A stretch of 10,879 nt of DNA from an uncultured Lentisphaeria bacterium (GTDB lineage Bacteria > Verrucomicrobiota > Lentisphaeria > Victivallales > Victivallaceae). The stretch covers positions 1 through 10,879 of the forward strand of contig CALABZ010000372.1 in NCBI GenBank assembly GCA_937888615.1. Direction: 5' to 3'. Positions within the stretch are counted from its first letter, which is position 1. The number at the start of each line of letters is the position of its first letter. The notes below the pieces were generated by a model. That model did not search any database and had not been told where the DNA came from. It saw nothing but the letters and a program-made list of their open reading frames with translations. Below are positions 1 through 8,621 of this stretch, piece by piece. The translations under genes were made by a program, and so were the position numbers.

Positions 1-1265
1 TCGATTTCGAACCGAACAAGGCGGACGAATGGATTTCCGACTGTCTGGTCGAGAACTGCGAGTTCAACAACAACGCCGGGGCGGGCATTCTTTTTCATCT
101 TGCACCATTGACCGCCGTTTCGAAACCGGTGTCCGCCGCGGTTCGGAACTGTGTGGTCGACAGCAATATCCGCGGCATTGTCGTGACCGCTTCCCGCACC
201 ACGCCGGTTCGCGGTGAAATCACCTTTGAGAATTGTCGGGTGACGGATTCCGCTCAATCCGCTTTTACCTTGACCAATCAGCAGGACGGTGAACTGAAAA
301 TCATGCTGAAGGACTGCCTGTTCGACAACCGGAAATCAGACCGTCCCGCAATTATTTTGAACAACAACGGTACCAGCCGCGACCTCTCCGGCGTGAAATT
401 CGACCGGGTCAGATTGTTGCTCGGAAAAGCCGTTCCGATGGTATTCCATGGTTCCACCGGAGGAGGCGTCACCGGGTTGAACGGCTCCTTGCTGGTGGAA
501 CAGGCGGGACAGAAAAGCACGGAATTCGATTTTGCCGCCTTTGCCGCCGCAAATCGCCCCCGGCCGGAACTACGGACATTTCAGACCCTGCAGCCGGTTT
601 TAAAGGGACTGGTTCCGCTCAATACGGCGGCGAAAGCAGGTAAGGAATCCACTGATGTCTGGTTTCGCGGCAACCTGAGTTTTCTCCAATATGCCGGTGC
701 GGCCGGAGAGTATCCGATCCGTTTCAAGACCAGGCAGGTATCGAAGTTTCCGATCAATATCGAGGTACAGGTGAAAGACGCCCAGGGTACCGACGTCGAC
801 CGTTTCTCCATTACCGGCAAGGAGTTCACTTATCCTTTGAAAGCCAACGGGCGCAACCTCTTTGTTTTCGAAATCAAAACCAAAGGGCAGGCGGTGGCGG
901 TTCGGTCCACCTATCCCGGGAACGCCGTGCTGGCGGCCAATCGCGTCGGAATCTTTAAAAGCGGCGGCGGCAAATTGTATTTCCGGGTACCGAAGGATAT
1001 CCGCGATATTAGCATTGAGATTTCGGCGGCCCTGAACGAGCCGGTAACCGCCGAGCTGCTTGATCCGCAAGAGAAGAGTGTCGACTCAGTCGAAAAACTT
1101 CAGGGCTCAAGAATCCTGAAATACAGCCGTCCCGACGCATCAAAGGATGAAGTCTGGTGTCTGTCGTTTCCGTATGCTCTCGAAGATTTCCAGATTCGGA
1201 TCGGTGCGCCGCTCCAGCCGCTGGCCTCGACGTTGCCGGATTACCTGCTGATACCTGCTCGATAA
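1..1265 (+). CDS. Right-handed beta-helix repeat protein, C-terminal part (5' end outside window)
   Basis: The reading frame is open from the window edge (first full codon at base 3) to TAA at 1263-1265, so about 420 residues are visible and the true start lies upstream. TTG at 108 is in frame but conserved repeat sequence precedes it. The first ~110 visible residues carry repeats of the form [ND]-C-x-[FV]-x-[ND] (NCEF, NCVV, NCRV, DCLF) spaced 27-31 residues apart, as expected for successive coils of a parallel beta-helix (pectate-lyase-like fold). The rest, from about residue 185, is rich in alternating hydrophobic strands and may form a C-terminal beta-sandwich. Proteins of this kind are often exported and bind or cleave polysaccharides, but the N-terminus and any signal peptide are missing and no catalytic residues can be named. 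No substrate is assigned. The gene ends just before a strong terminator. Confidence 0.8.
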   Translation, partial: DFEPNKADEWISDCLVENCEFNNNAGAGILFHLAPLTAVSKPVSAAVRNCVVDSNIRGIVVTASRTTPVRGEITFENCRVTDSAQSAFTLTNQQDGELKIMLKDCLFDNRKSDRPAIILNNNGTSRDLSGVKFDRVRLLLGKAVPMVFHGSTGGGVTGLNGSLLVEQAGQKSTEFDFAAFAAANRPRPELRTFQTLQPVLKGLVPLNTAAKAGKESTDVWFRGNLSFLQYAGAAGEYPIRFKTRQVSKFPINIEVQVKDAQGTDVDRFSITGKEFTYPLKANGRNLFVFEIKTKGQAVAVRSTYPGNAVLAANRVGIFKSGGGKLYFRVPKDIRDISIEISAALNEPVTAELLDPQEKSVDSVEKLQGSRILKYSRPDASKDEVWCLSFPYALEDFQIRIGAPLQPLASTLPDYLLIPAR

Positions 1266-1280
1266 CGATCTTTGCGACAG

Positions 1281-1322
1281 AGGGCGGACCGGATGGAAAA
1301 ACCGGTCCGCCCTTGTTTTTTT
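1281..1322 (+). terminator. Rho-independent terminator of the beta-helix gene
   Basis: A perfect 12-bp stem (AGGGCGGACCGG at 1281-1292 with CCGGTCCGCCCT at 1302-1313) encloses a 9-base loop and is followed by TGTTTTTTT. It starts 16 bases after the stop codon and separates this gene from the metK operon. Confidence 0.95.
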
Positions 1323-1341
1323 GCGAAATGCTTCGATCGCA

Positions 1342-1382
1342 CCTCGAACGACGGCGCCGTTTTGCGTTCGTACTTTACGAGG
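1342..1382 (+). other. Nested inverted repeats between terminator and metK promoter
   Basis: CCTCG (1342-1346) is complementary to CGAGG (1378-1382). Inside this, AACG (1347-1350) pairs with CGTT (1365-1368), and ACG/CGT can close a small GCGC loop within the 10-base palindrome ACGGCGCCGT (1351-1360). An RNA would form a stem with one asymmetric bulge. No known riboswitch class is recognised. The element lies upstream of the best metK promoter candidate, so whether it is transcribed is unclear. Confidence 0.35.
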
Positions 1383-1406
1383 ATGTGGTAATTTCTAAAT
1401 AAGCAA

Positions 1407-1429
1407 GGAAAAAGCATTTCCGTTTTTTT
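1407..1429 (+). terminator. Weak hairpin with T-tract upstream of metK
   Basis: GGAAA (1407-1411) and TTTCC (1417-1421) form a 5-bp stem with loop AAGCA, followed by G and seven T. The shape fits a weak intrinsic terminator or attenuator, but the AT-rich stem is poor on its own. It could instead stop read-through from upstream. Confidence 0.3.
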
Positions 1430-1440
1430 GTTTCTAACGG

Positions 1441-1469
1441 TTGAAAAATCTTTCTTGGTCGTGTATTGT
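1441..1469 (+). promoter_or_regulatory. Predicted sigma70-type promoter of the metK operon
   Basis: TTGAAA (1441-1446) and TATTGT (1464-1469) are separated by exactly 17 bases and match the -35 and -10 consensus at 4 of 6 positions or better. Transcription would start near 1476, giving a leader of about 55 bases before metK. An imperfect palindrome (1458-1476) covers the -10 box. Confidence 0.55.
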
Positions 1470-1476
1470 ACGTGAC
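1458..1476. promoter_or_regulatory. Imperfect palindrome over the metK -10 box, candidate operator
   Basis: The 19-base sequence GTCGTGTATTGTACGTGAC has arms GTC..GTA and TAC..GAC around a TTG centre; the two positions between them in each arm are not complementary as DNA. Lying on the -10 box and predicted start point, it is placed where a repressor would act. It does not resemble the E. coli MetJ box. The assignment is inference. Confidence 0.3.
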
Positions 1477-1531
1477 AAATAACATTCAAATTAAAAACTG
1501 AAATCATTAACCCCGTTGAGGTAAAAAGAAA

Positions 1532-2734
<1,203 letters not shown>

Positions 2735-2742
2735 TATCATAA

Positions 2743-3720
2743 ATGAGTGAAAAGAAATATATCCTCGGTGCCGGTTCCGCCCTCATCGACCTGCTCGTTC
2801 ATGTCGATGACGAATTCCTGAAAAGCATTAATGCGGAAAAAGGCGGGACCGTCATTTCCGAAATCGATGAAATCAACCGGATCATCAAAGCCAGCGGCGT
2901 CGAACCGCAGACGGTTCCCGGCGGTTCCGCCGGCAATACGATTTTCGGACTGGCGGAGCTGGGGATGCCGACCTCGTTCATCGGCAAGATCGGGCGCGAC
3001 CGCGAGGGTGCGGTCTTTCGCGAAAGCCTGCTGGCGCTCGGCGCCCGCGATGCGTTCCGCTATGCCGAAGACATCAACACCGGTTGCTGCCTGTCGCTGA
3101 TTACGCCGGATTCGGAACGCACCATGCGTTCGAATTTCGGCGCATCCTCGTTGTTGAGGGCCGAGGAGCTCTGCGCGGATGATTTCGCCGGAGCGCGGCA
3201 TTTTCACATCGAAGGATATCAACTGTTTCTGCCCGACCTGGTCGAGCGGATGGTTGAGCTCGGCGAAGCGGCCGGATGCACGATGAGCATCGACCTCTGC
3301 GCCTTTGAAATCATCCGTTCCATGCGGGAACGCCTGACCGCGCTGCTGCCGCGTTTCGACGTCCTGTTCGTCAATGAGGACGAGGCGGCGGAGCTTTGCG
3401 GCCCCGGCACTCCGGAGGAATGGTCGGAACGGCTCGGCGAAATCGTCCCCGTGGCCTGCCTGAAACTCGGCGTCGAGGGTTCGATCATCCGGACGAGATC
3501 CGGCGTGGACCGTGTCGAAGCGCTGGTCGTTCCGGCGGTCGATACCACCGGTGCGGGCGATTTATGGGCCAGCGGGTTTCTTTACGGGTACCTGAACGGT
3601 TACAGTATGGCCGAATCGGCGCGTTTCGGTTCGATCGTTTCATCCGAAGTTGTCAAAGTGGTCGGACCAAAAATCCCGGCGGACCGCTGGACGGTCATCA
3701 AACAGCAGATGGGAATTTAA
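2743..3720 (+). CDS. PfkB/ribokinase-family kinase, probable adenosine kinase
   Basis: A 325-residue cytosolic sugar/nucleoside kinase. Family motifs are present: a glycine-rich GGSAGN (60-65) near the substrate site, the lid segment after it, NEDEAAELCG (211-220), and the ATP/anion-hole motif DTTGAGDLWASGFL (267-280), in which Asp273 is the catalytic base. Sequence alone does not fix the substrate, since PfkB enzymes act on ribose, fructose, ketodeoxygluconate or adenosine. The position between metK and ahcY argues for adenosine: SAH hydrolase releases adenosine, and phosphorylating it to AMP pulls that reversible reaction forward. This is inference from context. The ATG lies 8 bases after the metK stop. 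No clear Shine-Dalgarno sequence precedes it, so translation may be coupled to metK. The stop codon abuts the ahcY ribosome site. Confidence 0.85.
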   Translation: MSEKKYILGAGSALIDLLVHVDDEFLKSINAEKGGTVISEIDEINRIIKASGVEPQTVPGGSAGNTIFGLAELGMPTSFIGKIGRDREGAVFRESLLALGARDAFRYAEDINTGCCLSLITPDSERTMRSNFGASSLLRAEELCADDFAGARHFHIEGYQLFLPDLVERMVELGEAAGCTMSIDLCAFEIIRSMRERLTALLPRFDVLFVNEDEAAELCGPGTPEEWSERLGEIVPVACLKLGVEGSIIRTRSGVDRVEALVVPAVDTTGAGDLWASGFLYGYLNGYSMAESARFGSIVSSEVVKVVGPKIPADRWTVIKQQMGI

Positions 3721-3735
3721 GGAGTTTAATGTATG
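3721..3735 (+). promoter_or_regulatory. Ribosome binding site that fixes the ahcY start
   Basis: GGAG at 3721-3724 directly follows the TAA of the kinase gene and sits 8 bases before ATG 3733. A nearer ATG at 3729 opens a frame of only four codons (ATG TAT GAA TTA TAA), so 3733 is the ahcY start. Confidence 0.75.
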
Positions 3736-5132
3736 AATTATAAAGTCAAAGACATCAGCCTCGCCGATTTCGGGCGCAAGGAAATCGAGATCGCCGAAAA
3801 AGAAATGCCCGGCCTGATGGCCACCCGCAGGAAATACGGTCCCGAAAAGCCGTTGAAAGGGATCAAGATCATGGGCAGTTTGCATATGACGATCCAGACC
3901 GCGGTATTGATCGAAACACTGGTCGAGCTCGGTGCGGACGTGCGCTGGTGCTCCTGCAATATCTTTTCGACCCAGGACCACGCGGCGGCGGCAATCGCGG
4001 CGGCCGGAATTCCCGTTTTCGCCTGGAAAGGCGAAACCCTCGAAGAATACTGGGAATGTACCTGGAAGGCCCTTACCTGGCCCGACGGCAGCGGTCCCGA
4101 CCAGATCGTTGACGACGGCGGCGACGCCACATTGCTGATTCATCGCGGGTGCAAGGCCGAGGACGACGCTTCCATTCTTGACGTTCCGACCGATGTCCAC
4201 GAACTTCAGGTCATTAACAACCTGTTGAAGCGCATCCTGAAAGAAAAACCCGGCCACTGGTACGAAGTCGCCCGCAGCATGAAAGGGGTTTCCGAAGAAA
4301 CCACCACCGGAGTCCATCGTTTGCTCCAGATGGAAGAAAACGGCGAACTGCTGTTTCAGGCCATCAACGTCAATGACTCCGTCACCAAAAGCAAGTTCGA
4401 CAATGTCTACGGCTGCCGCCACTCGCTGACCGACGGCATCAAGCGTGCACTTGACGTACTGATCTCCGGCAAGACCGCGATGATCTGCGGTTACGGCGAC
4501 GTCGGCAAGGGTTGCGCCGAAGCCATGCGCAATGAACGCGCCCAGGTTCTGGTGTCCGAAATCGACCCGATCTGCGCCCTTCAGGCCTGTATGGCCGGTT
4601 TCAAGGTCACGACGATTGAAAACGCCCTGCCGTATGCCGATATCTTCGTCACCACCACCGGCAACTGCGAAATCATCACCGCCGAACACATGAGAAAGAT
4701 CAGGCCATCGTCTGCAACATCGGGCATTTCGACAACGAAATCCAGGTGGCGGAACTGGAAAAATGGCCCGGCATCAAAAAAGAGGAAATCAAGGACTTCA
4801 ACTGTCCGGTCCACCGTTTCACGTTTGCCGACGGACACAGCATTTACCTGCTGGCGGAAGGCCGTCTGGTAAATCTCGGTTGTGCCACCGGCCATCCGAG
4901 TTTCGTGATGTCGTGCAGTTTCACCAACCAGACCATCGCCCAGATTGATATCGCCCAGAATTCCGAGCGTAAGATCGGCGTTTACCGTCTGGCCAAGGAG
5001 CTCGACGAGGAAGTCGCGCGTTTGCATCTCGAAAAACTGGGTGCGAAGCTGACCCGGCTTTCCCAAAAACAGGCCGATTACATCGGCGTCAAGGTCGAAG
5101 GCCCCTACAAACCGGACCACTACCGGTATTGA
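3733..5132 (+). pseudogene. ahcY: Adenosylhomocysteinase (SAH hydrolase), frameshifted
   Basis: Hydrolyses S-adenosylhomocysteine to homocysteine and adenosine with bound NAD. Residues 1-322 (3733 to about 4698) are in frame: the substrate region GSLHMTIQTAVLIETL (48-63), first signature CSCNIFSTQDHAAAAI (73-88), EETTTGVHRL (188-197), and the NAD-binding GKTAMICGYGDVGKG (246-260). After HMRK the frame is lost; read straight through it ends in unrelated sequence at 4872. From 4698 the frame at +2 resumes perfectly with DQAIVCNIGHFDNE, LAEGRLVNLGCATGHPSFVM and the C-terminal KPDHYRY, stopping at 5130-5132. Homologues have four residues between HM and the Asp of this block; here the gap fits loss of about 7 bases. 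Restored, the protein would be about 468 residues, normal for the bacterial form with the insert before EETTTG. Both halves are intact, so a recent mutation or an assembly error is likelier than an old pseudogene. Confidence 0.93.
4690..4701 (+). other. Frameshift junction inside ahcY
   Basis: Upstream codons run ATG AGA AAG in the first frame, while GAT CAG GCC from 4698 belongs to the conserved downstream frame. The family usually reads HM-x4-D-x-AIVCNIGHFD, so two residues and one base (7 bases in all) seem to be missing. A parental sequence repeating GAT across the gap would allow slippage. No slippery heptamer that would suggest programmed frameshifting is present. Confidence 0.8.
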
Positions 5133-5150
5133 TAGAACCCAAAAATTAAG

Positions 5151-5196
5151 ATCACCCGTTCTGCCCATATTCAGGTTGAACGGGTGATTTTCTTAT
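5151..5196. terminator. Terminator between ahcY and the convergent ROK gene, probably bidirectional
   Basis: An 11-bp perfect stem (ATCACCCGTTC at 5151-5161, GAACGGGTGAT at 5178-5188) encloses a 16-base loop. TTTCTTAT follows on the plus strand, and the minus strand reads CTTAATTTTT after the same stem. It lies between two convergent stop codons (5132 and 5208), so it probably ends both transcripts. Confidence 0.8.
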
Positions 5197-5207
5197 ACGG
5201 ATTTGTA

Positions 5208-6323
5208 TTATTTCAGGGGACTGCAGAAAGGGGTCAGACGGCGGTCGTCGGCGAAGAAATGTTCGCGCAACAGCGCCAGCCCGCCCCGGATGGTCGAGCC
5301 TGTGCCGTCGCTGGAGAGCTCGATCGAAAAATGTTCCGGGTCGATATAGATCAGGTTTTTGTACAGGGTTTCGCGCAGGGCGAGGAAGAAATCCTCCATT
5401 GGCGCCTGTTCGAATACCACGACCAGCCGTTCCGGTTCGAGATAATTGACCAGGTGGGCGAAGCTTTCGCCGAGGTTTTGCGCGAAGTGTTCGCGCGAAT
5501 GGCGGTCGATCTCCTGCAATGACACCGGGAAACGGTCCTCGGAATAAATCCGGTTCCACCATTTGTAGCAGTTGTGGTCCAGTTCGCCCGCGCCGCCGGT
5601 CCGCCCGCGGTAGACCCGTCCGCCCAGCACGATGCCGCTGCCGATGCTGATCGGGGTGGTTTTGCCGTTGCGCCGTCCGTTCAGGATGGAGAGGGTGGCG
5701 AAATCGTTGATGCCGGTACAGGCGCCGCCGCAGCGCTGTCCCCATGCGGTCATGCGGGCGTTGTTTTCGATCAGGACCAGGGCGTCGGGGCAGATTTCGC
5801 CGAGCCGTTTCCGCAGGATATCGCGGAGCGGATAATTTTCCAATTCCCAGCTCCGGGAAAATTTGATCAGGCCCTGTTCGAAGTCAATCCGTCCCGGCAG
5901 CAGCAGCATTACGCCGAGAATCCGATATTTAGAACTCCAGTTCTTGATCATGGCGACGATTTCGTCGAGTTCGTCGGCCATTTTTTCGCAGGGCGCGGCG
6001 GTTATGTTTTCCAGGACGACGCCGTTGAAATCGCTCAATTGTACCGCCCGGTCATGGGTGTTGGTGTAGATCGAAACGAATGTGCCGAGGGAGCCGTTCA
6101 ACTGCCACAACTGGCGCGGACGCCCCTTCCTGGCGGTGGCGATATTCGAACTCATTTCCAGAAGCCCGCCCTGTTCCATCGATTCAAATACATTGAATAC
6201 CGAGGTGCGGCGCAGATTGACGGCCTGGGTGGTCTGAATCTGGGTCGATGGGCCGTGCGCGGCCAGATAACGCATTACAGATAAGGAGTTAAGCTGGTTT
6301 CGGTTGATTTTTTTCGCAGTCAT
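5208..6323 (-). CDS. ROK-family transcriptional regulator
   Basis: Probably a sugar-responsive DNA-binding regulator of the NagC/Mlc/XylR type, about 371 residues. Numbering here counts from an in-frame TTG at 6329, two codons before the chosen ATG (6323). Residues ~10-75 form a winged helix-turn-helix (recognition region near RRTSVFNVFESMEQGGLLE, wing KGRPRQLW). The ROK domain follows, with ENNAR (188-192), glycine-rich ISIGSGIVLGG (227-237) and GGAGELDH (245-252), whose Glu and His match sugar-binding residues of the family. Two features are odd. The CxCGxxGC zinc motif normally just after this His is absent, and the Asp of the kinase motif ENDA is Asn190, so sugar kinase activity is unlikely. 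GGAG lies 8 bases before the ATG but only 2 before the TTG, favouring ATG. It follows an exported carbohydrate-active protein by 13 bases in one operon, so it probably controls that operon and perhaps the divergent pseudopilin gene. Confidence 0.88.
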   Translation of the reverse strand: MTAKKINRNQLNSLSVMRYLAAHGPSTQIQTTQAVNLRRTSVFNVFESMEQGGLLEMSSNIATARKGRPRQLWQLNGSLGTFVSIYTNTHDRAVQLSDFNGVVLENITAAPCEKMADELDEIVAMIKNWSSKYRILGVMLLLPGRIDFEQGLIKFSRSWELENYPLRDILRKRLGEICPDALVLIENNARMTAWGQRCGGACTGINDFATLSILNGRRNGKTTPISIGSGIVLGGRVYRGRTGGAGELDHNCYKWWNRIYSEDRFPVSLQEIDRHSREHFAQNLGESFAHLVNYLEPERLVVVFEQAPMEDFFLALRETLYKNLIYIDPEHFSIELSSDGTGSTIRGGLALLREHFFADDRRLTPFCSPLK

Positions 6324-6336
6324 CGTCAATTCTCCG

Positions 6337-8580
6337 TCATTTGTCCGTCAATTCCAGAACCGCATAAGTACGAATATCTTCGCGGTCCCGGGCCGGAGCG
6401 GTTGAAATCATGGCTTTCGCCGCATAAGAGGCGTCGTCCGTATCGCCGACTTCGGCCAGAAACGGTAATTTATCGCCGCGGCTGAACTTTTTCAACCCGA
6501 AAAAGGCGGCGGGTATCCGGCATTTTACTTCATAGCCTCCCGGTACGGTTTTGGTTTCGGTTTTCACTGTTTTCGCCAGCGCGGCGCGCTGTTCCGCGGT
6601 CAACTCCTGCGGATGCCAGACATGGACATTGTTTGAACCAGACAACCCAACCCCCAACTGAATCAGCCGTCCGGTGTCCGCCTGATGGAACCAGAATTCG
6701 AGATGATCCGATTTCCAGAGGTCTTCGCCGGTGAAGGCGGAAACGATTTTATCGTCGGTCACGACCGCTTCGACCGTCAGGTAATCGGGAGCCCAGCCGA
6801 ACCGGAACGTCACGCCCAGGTCGTCCTTGCCGTTCCAGTTCTTGCCGCCGTAGGCGACGTCACCAGCCGAATCAAGGCGATAAAGTTTGCCGGTGGCCAG
6901 CGCCGGAGGAGCGGGCAGGTCCATGTTGCGCGGACCGTCGGTCATGCGCCGGTAGCTTTCGTAATGATGGATGGCGATGCCGCCGTAGCTGGGCTTGTCC
7001 TTGAAGTGACAGTAAACCTTTTCCAGTTCTCTTTCCATATAATTAAGTCCTTCCTCATAAAAGGAGAGCGAGCGGGAGCCGCCGAAAAGCTGCATGACGT
7101 CGAGCGTTTCCACGCCGACCCAGGCCTTGATCTTGTATTTCGCGGCCAGATTCACTTCGTCGTCGGCGGCCCGGATGATTTTCGGGGCGGTGTCGTGGTA
7201 CGACATCAGCGCGAAATAGTCGGTGAACCCGGCCAGATGCTCAAGGACGGAACAGGTCTTGCCGTTCCATTCGACATGGCGGTCCGGGCGGTCGATTTCG
7301 CGGTCTAGGCTTTCATTGATCGCCATGCCGAAAACGAAGTTGTGAAGGCCGGACTTCCGGATCAGTTCCGCGCATTTGGCGTGGAGTTCCACATACAGGC
7401 GGTCAAAGCGGCGTTTCGCCTCGGGGGAGGCGTGGTATTCCTTCATGGTGACTGGTTCCACGTCCGACTGGAAGCCGGAGAATCGTTCGTCCGGCGCCAC
7501 CGACAAATTGTAGTCGATCACCCGCTGGAGCGATTCCAGGAAATTCGGCTGCTGTTCGGGCAGGATGGCCTCCTTCCAGCCGTCGAGGGCTTCGACTTTG
7601 ACGCCAGCGCGGTTGGCCTCGCGGATGAATGTTCGCAGTTGATCGCGGTTTTCACCGATGAACGCGCGTTTGGAAATGCAGACGTAGAGCGTCGAAATAT
7701 GCCGCCCGGTGGTGAAGTCGAGCAATTTCTTCCGTTCCGCCGGGTTCAGGGCGTAATCAATGTTCCACATCCACATGCTGCGCGGCGTGGAAAACGCCGG
7801 TGTTACCGGACGGATGTTCAACGGCTCCTGATAGCGTTTCGGAGCTGCGGGTTGTTTGACCGGCAGGAATTTGCCCAGCATGATGCCCGCATGGAACGAC
7901 GGCAGGTTGCTGCGGTCGCCCTTTGCCGCCAGATCCCACGGGTAATAACCGACCAGGACCGCCTTGCCGCCGCCGGGGAAGCGCTTGAAAATGATGGCCG
8001 GGCCGTCTTCGGTGGCGCGGTCGCGGCGGACCCACACGGCGACGTTTTCCCCGCCGTCCACGGGTTTCAAAAGAAAGGCCTCGCCGGTGTAGGCTGCGAA
8101 GAGCGGGGGGAACTCTGCGCCCCAGATTTCACCGGGCGAGGGCTTGATAAACATATATTTCTGGATCAGTCCTTTGCCGAGCAGCGGGTCGGCGTCATAG
8201 CCGAGATATTCAACGCCGAAAATCGTGGCCAGCGCCTTTTGGGTTTCGGGCGTCAGCGGCTCGCGGTTTTCTTTTTTGCCTTGAAAAACGAGAGTTCCGC
8301 CGCGCTTTACGTGTTCCGCCAGCTTTTGCCAGACCTGCGGTGTGAAATTGCCGATTCCCATGCCGACCAGTACCGCGGCGGGATCGACCGGGGCGGCGGC
8401 AAAGGTGGAGAGGGGGACTACCTCAATGGCGGGATTCTGTTTTTTCAGGAACAGCGCCAGTTTGTCCGCGTTATCGCGCGGCATGGCGTCGGGCAGGAGA
8501 ATTCGTACCGATTGGGCGACGCAGGGGGCGATTAATGATGCGGCGGTTATGGCCGTGATCAGAAGGGCTCTTATATTCAT
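6337..8580 (-). CDS. Exported multidomain protein: amidotransferase-like, TIM-barrel-like and CBM9-like domains
   Basis: A 747-residue putative carbohydrate-active protein of unknown specificity. Residues 1-23 are a signal peptide (hydrophobic ALLITAITAASLIAP, likely cut after VAQ). Residues ~25-240 resemble a class I glutamine-amidotransferase-like domain of the type found beside glycoside hydrolases (LVGMGIGNFT, HVKRGGTLVFQG, GGKAVLVGYYPWD). Residues ~265-550 look like a TIM barrel: MWMWNIDYALNP, FQSDVEPVTM (370-379) with a DxE pair Asp373/Glu375, YFALMSYHD (455-463), IKAWVGVET (484-492) and GGIAIHHYESY (533-543). DxE at a strand end is typical of acid catalysts in several hydrolase families, but no named family is recognised. 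Residues ~570-745 resemble a CBM9 carbohydrate-binding module (WNGKDDLGVTFRFGW, TGEDLWKSDHLEFWF). The ATG at 8580 has GGAG 8 bases upstream. Followed by the ROK regulator in one operon. Domain calls are from pattern recognition; catalysis is inferred. Confidence 0.85.
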   Translation of the reverse strand: MNIRALLITAITAASLIAPCVAQSVRILLPDAMPRDNADKLALFLKKQNPAIEVVPLSTFAAAPVDPAAVLVGMGIGNFTPQVWQKLAEHVKRGGTLVFQGKKENREPLTPETQKALATIFGVEYLGYDADPLLGKGLIQKYMFIKPSPGEIWGAEFPPLFAAYTGEAFLLKPVDGGENVAVWVRRDRATEDGPAIIFKRFPGGGKAVLVGYYPWDLAAKGDRSNLPSFHAGIMLGKFLPVKQPAAPKRYQEPLNIRPVTPAFSTPRSMWMWNIDYALNPAERKKLLDFTTGRHISTLYVCISKRAFIGENRDQLRTFIREANRAGVKVEALDGWKEAILPEQQPNFLESLQRVIDYNLSVAPDERFSGFQSDVEPVTMKEYHASPEAKRRFDRLYVELHAKCAELIRKSGLHNFVFGMAINESLDREIDRPDRHVEWNGKTCSVLEHLAGFTDYFALMSYHDTAPKIIRAADDEVNLAAKYKIKAWVGVETLDVMQLFGGSRSLSFYEEGLNYMERELEKVYCHFKDKPSYGGIAIHHYESYRRMTDGPRNMDLPAPPALATGKLYRLDSAGDVAYGGKNWNGKDDLGVTFRFGWAPDYLTVEAVVTDDKIVSAFTGEDLWKSDHLEFWFHQADTGRLIQLGVGLSGSNNVHVWHPQELTAEQRAALAKTVKTETKTVPGGYEVKCRIPAAFFGLKKFSRGDKLPFLAEVGDTDDASYAAKAMISTAPARDREDIRTYAVLELTDK

Positions 8581-8610
8581 GGGGCAAACTCCGTTAATTA
8601 ATTCTCTTTA

Positions 8611-8621
8611 TGAATAAAATA
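8611..8621. repeat. Copy 1 of TGAATAAAATA repeat in the divergent promoter region
   Basis: The 11-base sequence TGAATAAAATA followed by CAT recurs at 8704-8714, followed there by ACAT. Here it overlaps the predicted -10 box of the leftward operon. The left palindrome arm is only partly conserved at this copy, so it may be a weaker or half site. Confidence 0.35.

Noticed and set aside
1470..1490. AAATAACATTC shared between the metK leader and the pseudopilin leader (8711-8721)
   Set aside because: An 11-base match between two AT-rich stretches is expected several times by chance in a window of this size, and the two copies sit at different distances from their promoters.
3729..3743. Five-codon mini frame ATG TAT GAA TTA TAA overlapping the ahcY start
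   Set aside because: Too short to be a gene, in another frame from ahcY, and with a poorer distance (4 bases) to the ribosome site.
3640..4689. Minus-strand open frame (349 codons) opposite the kinase/ahcY genes
   Set aside because: Antisense shadow of a highly conserved enzyme, with no ribosome site or family motif.
4690..4872. Programmed ribosomal frameshift in ahcY
   Set aside because: No slippery heptamer, stimulatory Shine-Dalgarno-like site or downstream pseudoknot is evident, and residues appear to be missing at the junction, which fits a deletion better.
6324..6329. TTG at 6329 as the ROK start codon
   Set aside because: The GGAG ribosome site is only 2 bases from this TTG but 8 bases from the in-frame ATG at 6323.
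7342..8535. Long plus-strand open frame (397 codons) opposite the exported multidomain protein
   Set aside because: Its translation shows no recognisable motif and lies wholly antisense to a gene with clear domains; it reflects codon bias in the opposite strand.
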